Shown here piece after piece: positions 1 through 10,172 of a stretch of 64,000 nucleotides of DNA. The stretch comes from Aureobasidium sp. EXF-3400 (lineage: Eukaryota; Ascomycota; Dothideomycetes; Dothideales; Saccotheciaceae). The stretch lies in contig SWBL01000235.1 of assembly GCA_024195585.1 (NCBI GenBank), positions 1 to 64,000 of the forward strand. The letters are read 5' to 3'. Each line of letters starts with the position of its first letter. Position 1 is the stretch's first letter. Position numbers and translations under genes: made by a program. Below the pieces are notes generated by a model. That model was not told the origin of the DNA. It did no database searches and saw only the letters and a program-made list of their open reading frames with translations.

Positions 1-878
1 AAATCATAGACTCTCTATGGATATGTCTATGTTTCCAAGAAGACTGTGCCTTTTTATAGCATATACTCTATTCTCTGCGTAGTCGGAGTACGATGAGTTC
101 CATTGGGAGTTACAGACTTTGGCACACGGGGAGGCCGCAACTTGACCGTGCAAGTGTCGAGCCTAGACCCTCGAGACATTATAGACTCGAGTGTTCAGCT
201 CAGGTCCCGTAGCATGCTTGGCCATGAGGCACGCTCTGAGAATAGACGGCATCTTGTATAATACCAGTAGACGAGGAATGAAAGGCACGATTTATATGAC
301 AAGGCTCGGCTTCGTGGTGGCATGGCTGCTGGTGTCACACGCAATTGACCGATAATGCGTGAGAGCATTCGGTTGAGGCATTAGGAGCTGCGGCTCAGAT
401 TATGGTTGAGCTAAAAAGTCGACGAAGCGGGGTGTTTCTCTCCACCCCGCCTGCTCTTCCAGCCAAACGCGCAAACCTTGTCAACGAAATGCATCGTATC
501 GTGTTGGCCGCAAACAGGACTCACGATCCGAGGCGCGCCATTTCGGCCACTAAAACGGCTGGCCATGCCAGGGCAGCGACTGGCACCGCGCACAGAACGC
601 CTCGGGCCCACAACAACACCCGACACTGACCACTTCACCCGGCCATGGGTTGCTTGCACGTCATCAAGACCACCCACTTTTTGTCACCACTTTGGCTCTA
701 CGCTCCATTGGGCTACCGTTTAATAATCTTCAATAAATCTCTGTTCAAGCCTGCGACTGTCTCTTTGATCCAAAAATCAATCTTCCTTTTGCCTGTTCTA
801 TTCTACATACATTTGTAGACTTTCCATTTGCTGTACACGAGACGAGCTTTGAAACCAGCCCCGTCCACAGCCGCAACC
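1..878. other. Intergenic, no gene recognised
   Basis: I see no convincing coding region here. The short open frames around 400-720 overlap on both strands and resemble no protein family. The last 150 bases are pyrimidine-rich and run into the start of the sulfotransferase-like gene, so they are probably its promoter and 5' UTR. Confidence 0.5.
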
Positions 879-2297
879 ATGTCCAACAAGCCCATTTTCG
901 TGGCCACTCATCCTAGAGCATGCTCGACGGCATTCGAGCGAGTGTGTTATTCCTCTTGAGCAGAGCCTATCCGCGACCTCGACAACTGACCCTTATCACC
1001 AGGTCTTCATGACTCAGCGGGACACGCTGCAATGCGTCCACGAGCCATTTGGCGATGCTTTTTACTTCGGTCCCGAGAGACTCAGCGTCAGATACGAGGA
1101 AGACCAGAAGGCCCGCGCAGAGAGCGGCTTTGAGAACTCGACATACAAGACCATCTTCGACAACATCATGAAGGAGAACGAAGAGGTGTGCATCCCTTAC
1201 AGCGCTGGGAGCCAGTCTTGCTGCGTGCCCCGCTGATCCCTCTCCTTCCCATCATTTTCTTCCTTTCATCGGTGGCTTCTGCTGCCCCAAAAGCCCCACT
1301 CGTCAGACTGGATCAGCTCATGGATCGCCAATCACCTCTTCATTTTGCACCAGAGACACGTGCACGCTGCATTGCTGCATTCTTCTCCATGACTTTGTCC
1401 TCGTACTCACCATGATCAGGGCAAACGCATCTTCATCAAGGACATTACCCACTACTTGTCTCCCCCTGACGGCAAGCCCGCATCCATCGCTCCCTCGTTG
1501 ATGCAAGTCAAGCGTGGTGTTGGCACCAATGGCAGCAACCCCTTGACGGACATTGCCAATGCTTCCAAGGGCGCAGAGACCAATGGTGCCGTGGAGAAGT
1601 CTCCTCCCTATCCCTACGCCACAGAAGCCGAACCTGGAAATCCCACCGTCGTGCCCACCGAAATCTTGAACAAGTTCCATTTCGCTTTCCTCATCCGCCA
1701 TCCCAAGCACAGCATTCCCAGCTACTGGAGATGCACCATCCCCCCGCTCGACGCCATAACCGGCTTCTACAACTTCATGCCTTCTGAGGCTGGATACGAT
1801 GAGCAGCGCCGCCTGTTCGACTACCTCCGTTCTTGTGGCCAGATTGGTCCCAAGCTTGCAGGCCAGCACGGCGAGCAGAAGAGTGGAGTTGCAGACATCT
1901 GTGTCATCGACGCTGATGATCTTCTGGACAACCCATCAGCCATCCTTGAGCAATTCTGCAAGAGCGTTGGTATTGAATACTCCCCCAGCATGCTGAACTG
2001 GGACAACGAAGAGGACCACACTCAGGCCAAGGAGGCATTCGAGAAGTGGAAAGGCTTCCACGAGGACGCCATCAACTCAACCGAGCTCAAGCCTAGAACT
2101 CACGTATGTCTTCCGCACAGATCATGGTGGATAAATACTGACAACCAACGCAGAAGAAGGCTGAGAAGAGCGACGAACAGCTTTTCGCCGAGTGGACCGA
2201 GAAGTACGGCGAAGAAGCTGCCAAAATCATCCAACAGACCGTTGCAGACAACATCAAGGACTACGAGCACATGAAGCAGTTCGCCATCAAGGTATAA
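879..2297 (+). CDS. P-loop sulfotransferase-like protein
   Basis: Predicted 357-residue protein of the fungal P-loop NTPase/sulfotransferase-like family. Inferred exons are 879-941, 1003-1185, 1420-2103 and 2154-2297; all junctions keep frame. Residues 9-22 contain a THPRACSTAFER stretch that resembles the phosphosulfate-binding loop of sulfotransferases. The next exon continues with HEPFGDAFYFGPER, typical of this family, and the C-terminal half has the usual RHP and WDNEE segments. The start was chosen as the ATG directly before the P-loop. Members are annotated from the P-loop; substrate and reaction are usually unknown, and I cannot assign one. The second intron, 234 nt, is four times the usual length in this window. 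The 5' neighbour is empty sequence; an NmrA-like gene follows on the same strand 328 bases downstream. Confidence 0.82.
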
Positions 2298-2625
2298 AGT
2301 GCTACAACAAGGTCGGCACTTTCCTAGTTACCTGATTGTAGGCATTCGTAGCCATATTTCTATTCTATGAGACATGAAGAGACCATAGCACAGATTGCCA
2401 GCCAAAACTCCGCGGTCGTGTGTTGCAATTCCATTGTTGAACAAAATTGTTACGTTCTTGAAAGTTACGTCATGGCAGTTGACGTTTGTAAGCATCCCCG
2501 AGCACATGATTTGATGGCATGTGCAGCACCTTGAATTACAATATCTCACAAGAACATTGCGAATTCTTGCATTGCATCAAGCTCTTGTATATAACACCCC
2601 AATCTCGGTTCACCATCAATCAGTC
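2298..2625. other. Short intergenic spacer
   Basis: This 328-base spacer lies between two plus-strand genes. It probably holds the 3' UTR of the sulfotransferase-like gene and the promoter of the NmrA-like gene. I recognise no specific element. Confidence 0.4.
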
Positions 2626-3532
2626 ATGTCTAGCGCTCTCATCTTCGGAGGCTCCGGAAAGGTATGAATTGACATTAGGGATGCCAGTACGCGAAACTAA
2701 CAGCACAAGGTCGCACGACACCTCACAACCAAGCTAGTGGCATCATCCTACACCGTCCACTCAATCATTCGCAAGGAGTCACAGATTCCCGAACTCGAAG
2801 CACTCGGATCAAAGCCCATTGTGCAGAGCATCGAAGAGTCGAGTGTCAACGACCTTGCCGCAACCATCAAGAAGCACAGTCCTAGTGTAGTGATCTGGAG
2901 TGCAGGAGCTGGAGGTGGTAGCCCCGAACGCACAAAGGCTGTAGACCATGAAGGCATGTCAATCTCTGCAGATATGTGTCGAGTCTCAATGCATGACTAA
3001 CTCGAGAACAGGCGCCATCAAGGTCTTTGATGCCACCGCTGCTGCAGGGGTAAAGCGATTCATCATCGTCAGTGCAGTAGACATTCGCGACCGAGGAAAC
3101 AAGCCAACGCCGGAATGGTAAGGTCCCTTGACAATATCAACAACAATCGTATACTAAAAACCAAACAGGTACAACGACGACGACAACGCTGTTAGCAAGC
3201 GGATGTGGGGAGCCATTGGTGTCTACTGTGAAGCCAAATTAGCCGCTGATCGTGATCTGGTCACTCAGAACAGCCGCCGCAAGCTCGACTACACCATCGT
3301 TCGACCAGGCTCCCTCAATACAGACAAAGGTTCTGGCAAGGTCGCGGCTGGCAAGGTACACCTGGGCAACAGTGTTTCCCGCGAGGACATTGCCGAGGTG
3401 ATTGTGCAGTGTATCAAGAACCCATCCACCGTCGGTCTGACATTCGATGTTGTGGGTGGTGAGACTCTCATTCCTCAAGCCATAGAGGAAGTCGCCAGCC
3501 AAAAGATTGATACATTTGAAGGACGTTATTAG
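2626..3532 (+). CDS. NmrA-like NAD(P)-binding oxidoreductase
   Basis: About 249 residues, an atypical short-chain dehydrogenase/NmrA-like protein of the NAD(P)H-binding type. Inferred exons are 2626-2661, 2710-2953, 3012-3117 and 3169-3532. The N-terminus ALIFGGSGK is the glycine-rich dinucleotide-binding loop, and SAVDIRDRG and the downstream YCEAKLAADRDL are typical of the family. The first acceptor is ambiguous: AAG ending at 2709 gives the expected GSGKVARHL, while CAG ending at 2703 would add two residues. The second intron appears to start with GC (GCATGT at 2954), because no GT donor keeps the frame. The protein is probably cytosolic; its substrate is unknown. It converges with the DUF2985 gene downstream. 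Confidence 0.82.
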
Positions 3533-4030
3533 ATGGTATAGATACTCACTCTGACATTGTGCAGTACATATAGTCGCTAGGGTGACCCTGTTCTGAGATG
3601 AACAATCTATCCTTTTAATCCCGTATGCCAAAGTATATGATTTGGATCGTACTCCGACTAGCTCAGTATATATCATAAAAAAGCATAGTGTTTTATAGAA
3701 GCCGGGCATATCCGCAGAGAGCCAATAAGTTGTTGCTTTTTCGTAAGCCCTGTCCTGTTTCCTGGTAGGACAACCTACGCTACAACAGCCATTTGATGTG
3801 CATGCAGCACCAATAACGTCAAACACGGTTGGCAGAAGTACAAGACGTGAACAGATGAAGAAGCACATAAAGTGGCTGCGTTGATCATGATAACGATCTA
3901 TATCCCACCAAACACCAACAGCCTAAAACATTATACCAATCAAGAATATAAGAAGATTAAAATCATGTACAACCCCTCAGAACGTTTGTCGTATATACCA
4001 GGGTCTGCTTCATCCCTGAAAGCACTAGAA
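3533..4030. other. Convergent 3' intergenic region
   Basis: The 498 bases between two converging genes are probably mostly 3' UTR and terminators. A 209-residue frame on the minus strand lies partly over the NmrA-like exon and resembles no family. I see no other element. Confidence 0.45.
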
Positions 4031-6195
4031 TCATAGTTTGTGCGTCAGTTGTGCCGCATCCACTCCGGCGCCGAGCACTTTGGGTTGCACCGAGTGGCTT
4101 CCTGGTTCCAATCCAGTGCCATTCAGAGCCGACTCTCCCGGACTATCCGAGGCTGAATTTGATACAACCACGTCAAGCTCTTCGTTACGTTCGCTTTCTT
4201 TCTGGCGTCGCTTCTCGATCTTGTGAATGGCTTGCTCTGTGAGCTGCTGTCTGAACATGCGCTCCACCACGTCTTTCTTGCGGGTTATGCGATCGCCAAC
4301 ACTGATGAGAATACCGCCAGTAATATTGCATGTAAGCGAGCAGCACAGGATGACAGTCGTAAGAGCGAATGGCCGTACGTGGTAGGAGATGGACCATGTA
4401 CAGGTGCCCAGAGCGATCTGGAGGAGAGAGTGACAATCGAGCAAGACAACGACAGCGACGAGAATTCGCAAAGGAAAGGCGTGGTGAGTCTCGGTCTCAT
4501 GGGGCTTGTAGAAAGTGTGCGACTTTGAGAACTTGTCCTCGTGATGCTTCAATTTCCTCTGCTGTTCTTCTGTGAGCACGCTCTCCTCCGAGTCATCCTT
4601 GCTCATGGATCTGTTCGACTTGGCATCATCCGCATCGGCATTAAGAGCCGAAGCGGTCTCGATATCGCCATCGATACCGGGTTGGACAGGGAGGTCGTTC
4701 TCGTTCTTGAGTTTAGGCAGGTTGCGTTTCTTGCGGAGGCGCCATGTCAAATGATGGTAATGAGCGATGTAAATCATGTGGTAGGTGTCGATTGCTCGGA
4801 AGGGGGCTAGACCATCACCGATGAGGGCGAAGAGGGCGACCAGGACATTGTCGATGACGTTGATGATGTAGGACTGGCGACCTCCGACATTGATCCATCC
4901 GATGAGGAAGAGAACCCAGGCAAGTCCGAACAAGGTCACCAGAGTGGCATATACAGTGACGAAGAGACCAAGAGCTACAGACGTGGATCAGCAAAAGCCC
5001 AGAGATGTCGGTAAGCAAGAATGGGACTCACGGCGGCGAACGTATTGGCCAAAGCCCTTCATTCCTCGTTTGAAAGCAGCGCGGCGGGAATGCAACATGT
5101 GTCTAACATGGTCGTTGAGTTCCTGCTTTTCGGCCAAACTCCAACCTTCCAGACTGAGGCCATGAGGAAGAACAGCGTAGTGGTCTTCAGTATCACTTAT
5201 CTGCGAAGCAATGGTAAAAGTGCGGTCGATGCCCGGACGCATCTCGACATCTTCAGCATCCATTTCGATGCGATCTTGGGCCATGATGGAAGAAGGCTTG
5301 ATAGAAGGGGCTTTGGTTGGCGGAGGGTGATCGCGGAAGAAGCTTGGTTCACGAGTCAGATGATAAGTTGGACGACGATTCAACAGTGGGCCCAAATCTG
5401 GGATAAACAGAGAGTTTTGGACATTAGTGAGGGTTGCAAGAGTAGCCACCTCGGGATCTGCGGGATGGTAAGCCTTGGAAGAGTGCGTGGAAGAGAAATT
5501 GAGAAGAACGAACCCACGACATCAAGAATGTCAACCAAATCCGATTCGTACTCATTTGCCCAAGTTCCTCGACGGGGTCTTCTTCGAGGGCTAGTTTCTT
5601 GGACATGGTCTTCATGCTGTGGCTGACGTCTGAAGGGCTGGAGGGCGGCAACGCTGGCTCTTTTCCATAGACCTGGACGGGCGGGCTCTTGGAGTGTAGA
5701 CGAATCTCGGGCGGCAGCCAACTGCTCAATGTCGACATCAGGCGGCAAAGTGGTGGACGGACGTCCGGTCTCCTCTTCCAGACGAGGCATGTGGGTATTT
5801 GCAGGACGTGTTGCACCTCTCGGAACGCTCAGGCTGTTGGCGTTGGCGCCGCTGGCTGTAGCCCATGGCGGACGCTGGGGCTCGGACGAGGAGCGGCGCC
5901 TGCCCGAAGTGTCGGCCGAAGGCTTCTGAGCAAAGTCGGTGGCCGCTGTCGCGTGTTGAGAGCCTAGGGTGCTGGCGGATCCGAGGCGGCGCAAGCGGAT
6001 GCTGGGCTGGCGTCGGTCCTCCAGAGTAGGTCGTCGTCTGTCATTGCGTGGAGTGGATGGCAGTGGTTGGTGAGGCGGAGGAGATGGCGACGACAGACGT
6101 CTGTTGTTGTTGGAGTGATCTGGAGCGCTCGCGATCGGCTGCAGCGCGAGGGCGTCCCCGCCGAGGCCAAAGTCGTCTGCCCTATGGCCGCTCAT
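4031..6195 (-). CDS. DUF2985 (PLAC8-related) integral membrane protein
   Basis: Predicted 683-residue fungal membrane protein of the DUF2985 family. Exons on the minus strand are 6195-5514, 5457-5032 and 4974-4031. The first 230 residues are Ser/Pro/Arg-rich and look disordered. The conserved part begins at the exon 1/2 junction (VVDPEVATLATLTNVQNSLF) and includes the GWINVGGRQ and GLAPFRAIDTYHM motifs. I see about four hydrophobic segments: one before GWINVGG, one ending in ALIGDGLAPF, and two in the last third after an acidic, Ser-rich loop. The C-terminus is a basic coiled-coil-like stretch. The start is the first ATG in frame before the disordered region. Function is unknown; relatives are annotated as PLAC8 family or integral membrane proteins. 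Confidence 0.87.
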
Positions 6196-6580
6196 GTTTG
6201 CATGTTGCAAGAAAGAGGATGCTGACGATGACCAGATGTTAGCTGTATGCTGCTTGTTGCCGCGGAGCCCGATGGCCACAGAGAAATAAGTTACTGCTAA
6301 ACCCGGATCAAGGGTCAAAACACGCTTCGTCTTAGACCCGGCCAGTACAACTAACGTCCACCTACCGAGACCATTCACTGCGCCCGGGGAATGACGCACT
6401 TTTGTACCACCAAATTTCCACCCGCCGGCCCTGCAGATTGTCAACTTCCAACCTGCAGACATGCCTCCTGACCCATGTCCTTGACCATCTTGGACACTGT
6501 CCGCCCAGAGCCCTGACCTTGTCCGTACACCCACCTCGTGTGCTAATGTCTGTTGTCTCTCTCCGATCGTCGCAATCACT

Positions 6581-6650
6581 TATTTCCAGCTATAAAAATG
6601 CACAATATTTTGTGTAAACGAACCATTACCACAGAGAGAGCGTCATAATA
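6581..6650. repeat. Diverged direct repeat, copy 1
   Basis: This is the first of two direct copies of a roughly 70-base segment; the second is at 6717-6783. Both begin TTTCCAGCTATA and contain ATGCACAATA and GAACG/GAGCGTCA blocks. Most differences between the copies are transitions. It lies upstream of the DUF2985 gene in a gene-poor stretch. Confidence 0.7.
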
Positions 6651-6682
6651 CCATGTTCGGCGGCTGAAATTGTCTTCAGTTT

Positions 6683-7435
6683 ATGGGGAGCTTCCTCTCC
6701 AAGGGTGACATGGGGCCATTTCCAGCTATAGAGATGCACAATACTTTGTATAGGGAACGACTACAAAGAGAACGTCACAATAGTAGTCTTTCGAAAATGG
6801 GACACAGGCTTCTTTGGTCAGTCAATGCCACCGCCAGCCATGCGCAGCGACATCTTGCACTCACACTATTCCAGGCTCATTCTCAGGCCGAGGTCGACAT
6901 GGGAACGTTGGCACAAAGATCGTCAATACCCTCTAGCGGTGCTCCAATTCACGACCCGATTGATTTCACTCTAGAACATGCTGTCAGGGTCTGCCAGGTT
7001 ACAGGTTACAGTCTTGTTGTATCGGCGCCTGGACGTGGACGAGTCCAGTACAAATGGTTTACCAAGCCCAAACCAGGAACAAGATCCATCGTCTTCTATA
7101 ACGACCAGGTCGTTTTTGGCGACAACATTATCTACTATGGCAAATGGCACTATCTCAAACCTCCTGCTGGCGGTATTCCGAAAAAGGTCAGCCATTCACC
7201 CACGAACAAGACGATAGCGTTGGCACCCATATCCACACCTGCATCTGCACCTGTCCCGCAACAACAGCGCCCTTCTGTCGTTGGTGGTTCGTCGAACGAA
7301 GTCCCACGAAGCCCAAGTACCTCCTTTGGCTCTGCGGCAGTCATCTTCGCCTGTGCCGTCGTACTCCCGCTTCGATCGACATGCGTATGGTATGCCCCGA
7401 CCTGCTCAAGCCTCGAAGATGCCAATTTCGCGTGA
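6683..7435 (+). CDS. Hypothetical ORF, possibly degenerate
   Basis: An open frame of 250 codons that I do not recognise. The middle (KWFTKPKPGTRSIVFYND, then Tyr/Trp-rich sequence) reads like real protein. The start overlaps the second copy of the direct repeat. After about 7330 the frame turns into unlikely sequence, while another plus-strand frame (around 7340-7523) continues in a Ser/Pro/Arg-rich style. This suggests a frameshift, a missed intron or decay. A Cys/His-rich frame follows at 7602-7875. It could be a broken gene spanning roughly 6.7-7.9 kb. Not strongly supported. Confidence 0.25.
   Translation: MGSFLSKGDMGPFPAIEMHNTLYRERLQRERHNSSLSKMGHRLLWSVNATASHAQRHLALTLFQAHSQAEVDMGTLAQRSSIPSSGAPIHDPIDFTLEHAVRVCQVTGYSLVVSAPGRGRVQYKWFTKPKPGTRSIVFYNDQVVFGDNIIYYGKWHYLKPPAGGIPKKVSHSPTNKTIALAPISTPASAPVPQQQRPSVVGGSSNEVPRSPSTSFGSAAVIFACAVVLPLRSTCVWYAPTCSSLEDANFA
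6717..6783. repeat. Diverged direct repeat, copy 2
   Basis: Second copy of the repeat at 6581-6650, in the same orientation about 136 bases downstream. The differences are mostly A/G and C/T plus a small deletion. Nothing in it identifies a transposon family. Confidence 0.7.
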
Positions 7436-7601
7436 ACGGTGGCATTCACTTTCGAAGTCACAGCAGATCGAAATGACTGAAAAGTCCAAGCCAACGCGCT
7501 CGAATCCCATCCAAACTTCGTAAAGCTTGAGGTTGACAAGTCCAAGTGCCCGCAAGCGGTCGACATTATGAGGATTCCCGACGTCGTGGGACGACGTGGT
7601 A

Positions 7602-7875
7602 ATAACACCTTCGTTCGCAGCAGCGAATTGAGCCCTGTTACACCTGCATGGAACGGCCACATCGCAGGCCTCATCGCAATCTCTGCCCCATGAATTTGGA
7701 CTCGAGACCGTGTATCAACCAAGAAGGATGCATCCACAAGCACATCTGCCCTGCATGGAAGGACGGCACTAAGCAAGACGGATCTCATCACAGAATGTGC
7801 GAGCACAAGGAGATTGAGCATGAAGGTCTGGTCCATATCGTACCAACCTGCTACAAGTATCTGAAAGGTAGATAA
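7602..7875 (+). CDS. Cys/His-rich hypothetical ORF or exon
   Basis: An open frame without an ATG before 7648. It encodes about 90 residues with eight Cys and many His, including CYTC, CINQEGC and HHRMCEHKE. The spacing suggests metal binding but matches no zinc-finger class I can name. A CAG acceptor-like site precedes it near 7621. It may be a last exon of the degenerate ORF upstream or a chance frame. No function can be given. Confidence 0.2.
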
Positions 7876-8518
7876 ATGCAAGAGACCTAGCATCCAGTGC
7901 GGCTTTGGCCATGATCACATGGAAGTTCGCATAGCTCGCAAAGACATGCTCCGCTTATCCAACGAAGAAGTGAAGGCAACAAACGTATACCCCCCCGCAA
8001 GTCATTCACGAGATCAAGTATATATGAAGATGGAGCGGTTCCACGAACGTGGATTGTGGCGCCTTGCACTACTGCTCTCCCGAGGCTATCGCAAGGAAGG
8101 TCATGACTCTAGCTAAATATCAACGAGAATGCAGTATTGTAGCATGAACCTCACGTTTTGTGTCGTCCATGAGTGTTGAATGTAGGGTGGATTCTCACAG
8201 TACGTAATCGACCGACTTGCCTATACTCCTGCTAAAGACTAGGTGATCTTGCCTTAAGCACTGTTTCCATAAAGAGTGCTTGCTCCTGTGAGCTATACGT
8301 CGGATGTGCATAGAATGATGGAACAAGAAAAAAAGATCTAATGCATTTCCCTGAAAGACTCCTAAAAGTACAGACCGAGTCGAAGATTACGTAGGATTTA
8401 AAGGTCGACAAGCGAATGTCATCCTCCATATCATGTCCGTCCTCTATACCCGAGTATATATCCTGTTTTGGTATGGTCATTATCGCATCTCCTACCCCTC
8501 TCTCGAAGTTGTAGACAC
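7876..8518. other. Intergenic 3' of MIR1
   Basis: I recognise no gene here. Bases of roughly 8431-8518 are the 3' UTR of MIR1 and are the source of part of the inverted copy near 13.9-14.0 kb. Confidence 0.45.
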
Positions 8519-9764
8519 TTATTTGGAGGCAATTTCGACACCACCGGTAGCGCCGATGGCCTTCTTGATATCGCCTGTTCGAGGGGTATTAGCACAGTAA
8601 AAGGTGTTGAGAATATCTTGTAACGTACCGTAGATGGCGAACTGTCCGGCAGTGATGGTACCGACCATGAAGAGACGGGCACCGATACCAGAGTACGAAC
8701 CCTGCAAAGAAATCAGCATCGAGTTCGGAGGAAATACAATACCAGAGAATACTTACACGAAGACCAAGCTCCTTGGCGATCTTGATCAAACGGGAAGTGG
8801 TGCTCTCACCAGGCATACCCTTGGTCTTGTTGATCTTGGAGAGCATGGTGTCGGCGGGCTGAGAGACGATGGCGGCAGCGAAACCGGCGATGAGACCAGA
8901 GCCAAGGTTGATGGAGGTCTGCATACCGGGGGAGGCAGTGCTCTTGTCAACGCGCTTGTAGATGGCCTCGGCGACCTTCTCGTAAACGACGAACTTGGAC
9001 ATGGTGTAGGGAACCCTGAGTCAATGGTCAGCATGCACTAGCCGAGCAACATGATATGGGAAAACTTACTGCTTGAAGAGCATGGGACCGAAACCAGAGT
9101 AGAAACCGCCGAGACCCTCAGTCTTTGCGATCTTGGAGAAACCAGAAACGAGACCGGAAGCGAAGGTGGGCTCAGAAACGAGACGGATACGGGTGGCCTC
9201 GAGAGGGCAGAGGGCAATGTCGGCGAAGAACTCGGCGAAGGCGGAAGAGACGAGGTAGACGGCGGTGCGGTTCTGGACAGCGTTCTCGTAGCCGACCATG
9301 GAGATGGCCTGCTGCTTGAAGAACTCGTAACCACCGAACTTGAAGGCACCCTGGAGGAAGTAACCAGCGAAGGTAGGGCCAACACCGGTCAGGAGAGCGC
9401 CAGCACCCTCGTTCTGGATGACCTGGCGGAAACCACCAACGAGACCGCGGTTGTAGGTGACGGGGTCAAGCTGGATTCTGGTCTTGACGCTGTATAGGGG
9501 GTCGAGTCAGCCATTGGTCTCGTCAATTGATCTGTTGGCGTGCAGTAAAGCTGTGTGCGCGCGTAGAAGAGTGAATTCTTACACATCGACGGGGGTAAGA
9601 CCACCGTGGGTGACGGAACAGCAGACAGCACCGGCAAAGGCGAATCTAGAGTAGAGGTCAAGGCCGGTGGGGTTGCTGGGAGCAGCGGCCTTGATGTTCT
9701 CCTTGATGGCATCCACCTTGGTGGAGCCGGTAGAGGAAGGAGGAGCAGTTCCGGTAGAAGACAT
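8519..9764 (-). CDS. MIR1: Mitochondrial phosphate carrier
   Basis: A 329-residue mitochondrial carrier family protein that imports inorganic phosphate across the inner membrane for ATP synthesis. Exons on the minus strand are 9764-9583, 9489-9070, 9015-8757, 8701-8629 and 8574-8519. All three carrier repeats show the Px[DE]xx[KR] signature: [16 protein letters not shown] and QPADTMLSK. The order and the ending [18 protein letters not shown] fit the fungal Mir1 type; length is close to yeast Mir1 (311). The start ATG opens a Ser/Thr/Pro-rich leader of about 40 residues. The last intron is 54 nt with no in-frame stop, so retention would add 18 residues. A truncated inverted copy of the 3' end, including this intron, lies at 13838-14036. 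Confidence 0.96.
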
Positions 9765-10172
9765 TGGACCAGGAGTGAGGGGAGTGGAGATGGTATGGAC
9801 TGGAGTGGAGGAGGAACAAGAAGAATTGCGGCGGCCGATTTTTAGAACCAAAGCCTGGGAAAGCCTTCTCAACCAACACACGCACAGGCCAATCACTTCG
9901 GTACTTCGGAACAATTCGGCCATTGCCCATTGCTATGACGCTGCCGCTCTCCAGGCCAAACAGGTCACTTTGCTGCGACCATCTATCTTCACAAGTGTCG
10001 CGCTTCTTTACTGACGAGTAAGTCATGACAATCACAATGCAGTGACTATCTATGTACGTCTTTTAATACAGTAGTCCTACACTTCATTGGTCGCTCCCAG
10101 GGTTGAGCCTTCCCTAGGGTTCCAGCCATCACACGGATCTGGACATTGCCGAGCGCGCAAGCCAGCTTCTCT
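9765..10172. other. Spacer between MIR1 and the DENN-like gene
   Basis: These 408 bases lie between two minus-strand genes. They should contain the MIR1 promoter and 5' UTR and the 3' end of the DENN-like gene. I see no specific element. Confidence 0.4.

Noticed and set aside
7150..7893. Minus-strand frame of 247 codons opposite the degenerate ORF
   Set aside because: The sequence is unlike any family, starts inside other frames, and reflects lack of stops on the antisense strand. The plus-strand frames read more like protein.
9051..9497. Long plus-strand frame across MIR1
   Set aside because: It is an antisense shadow of highly biased MIR1 codons; MIR1 itself is certain.
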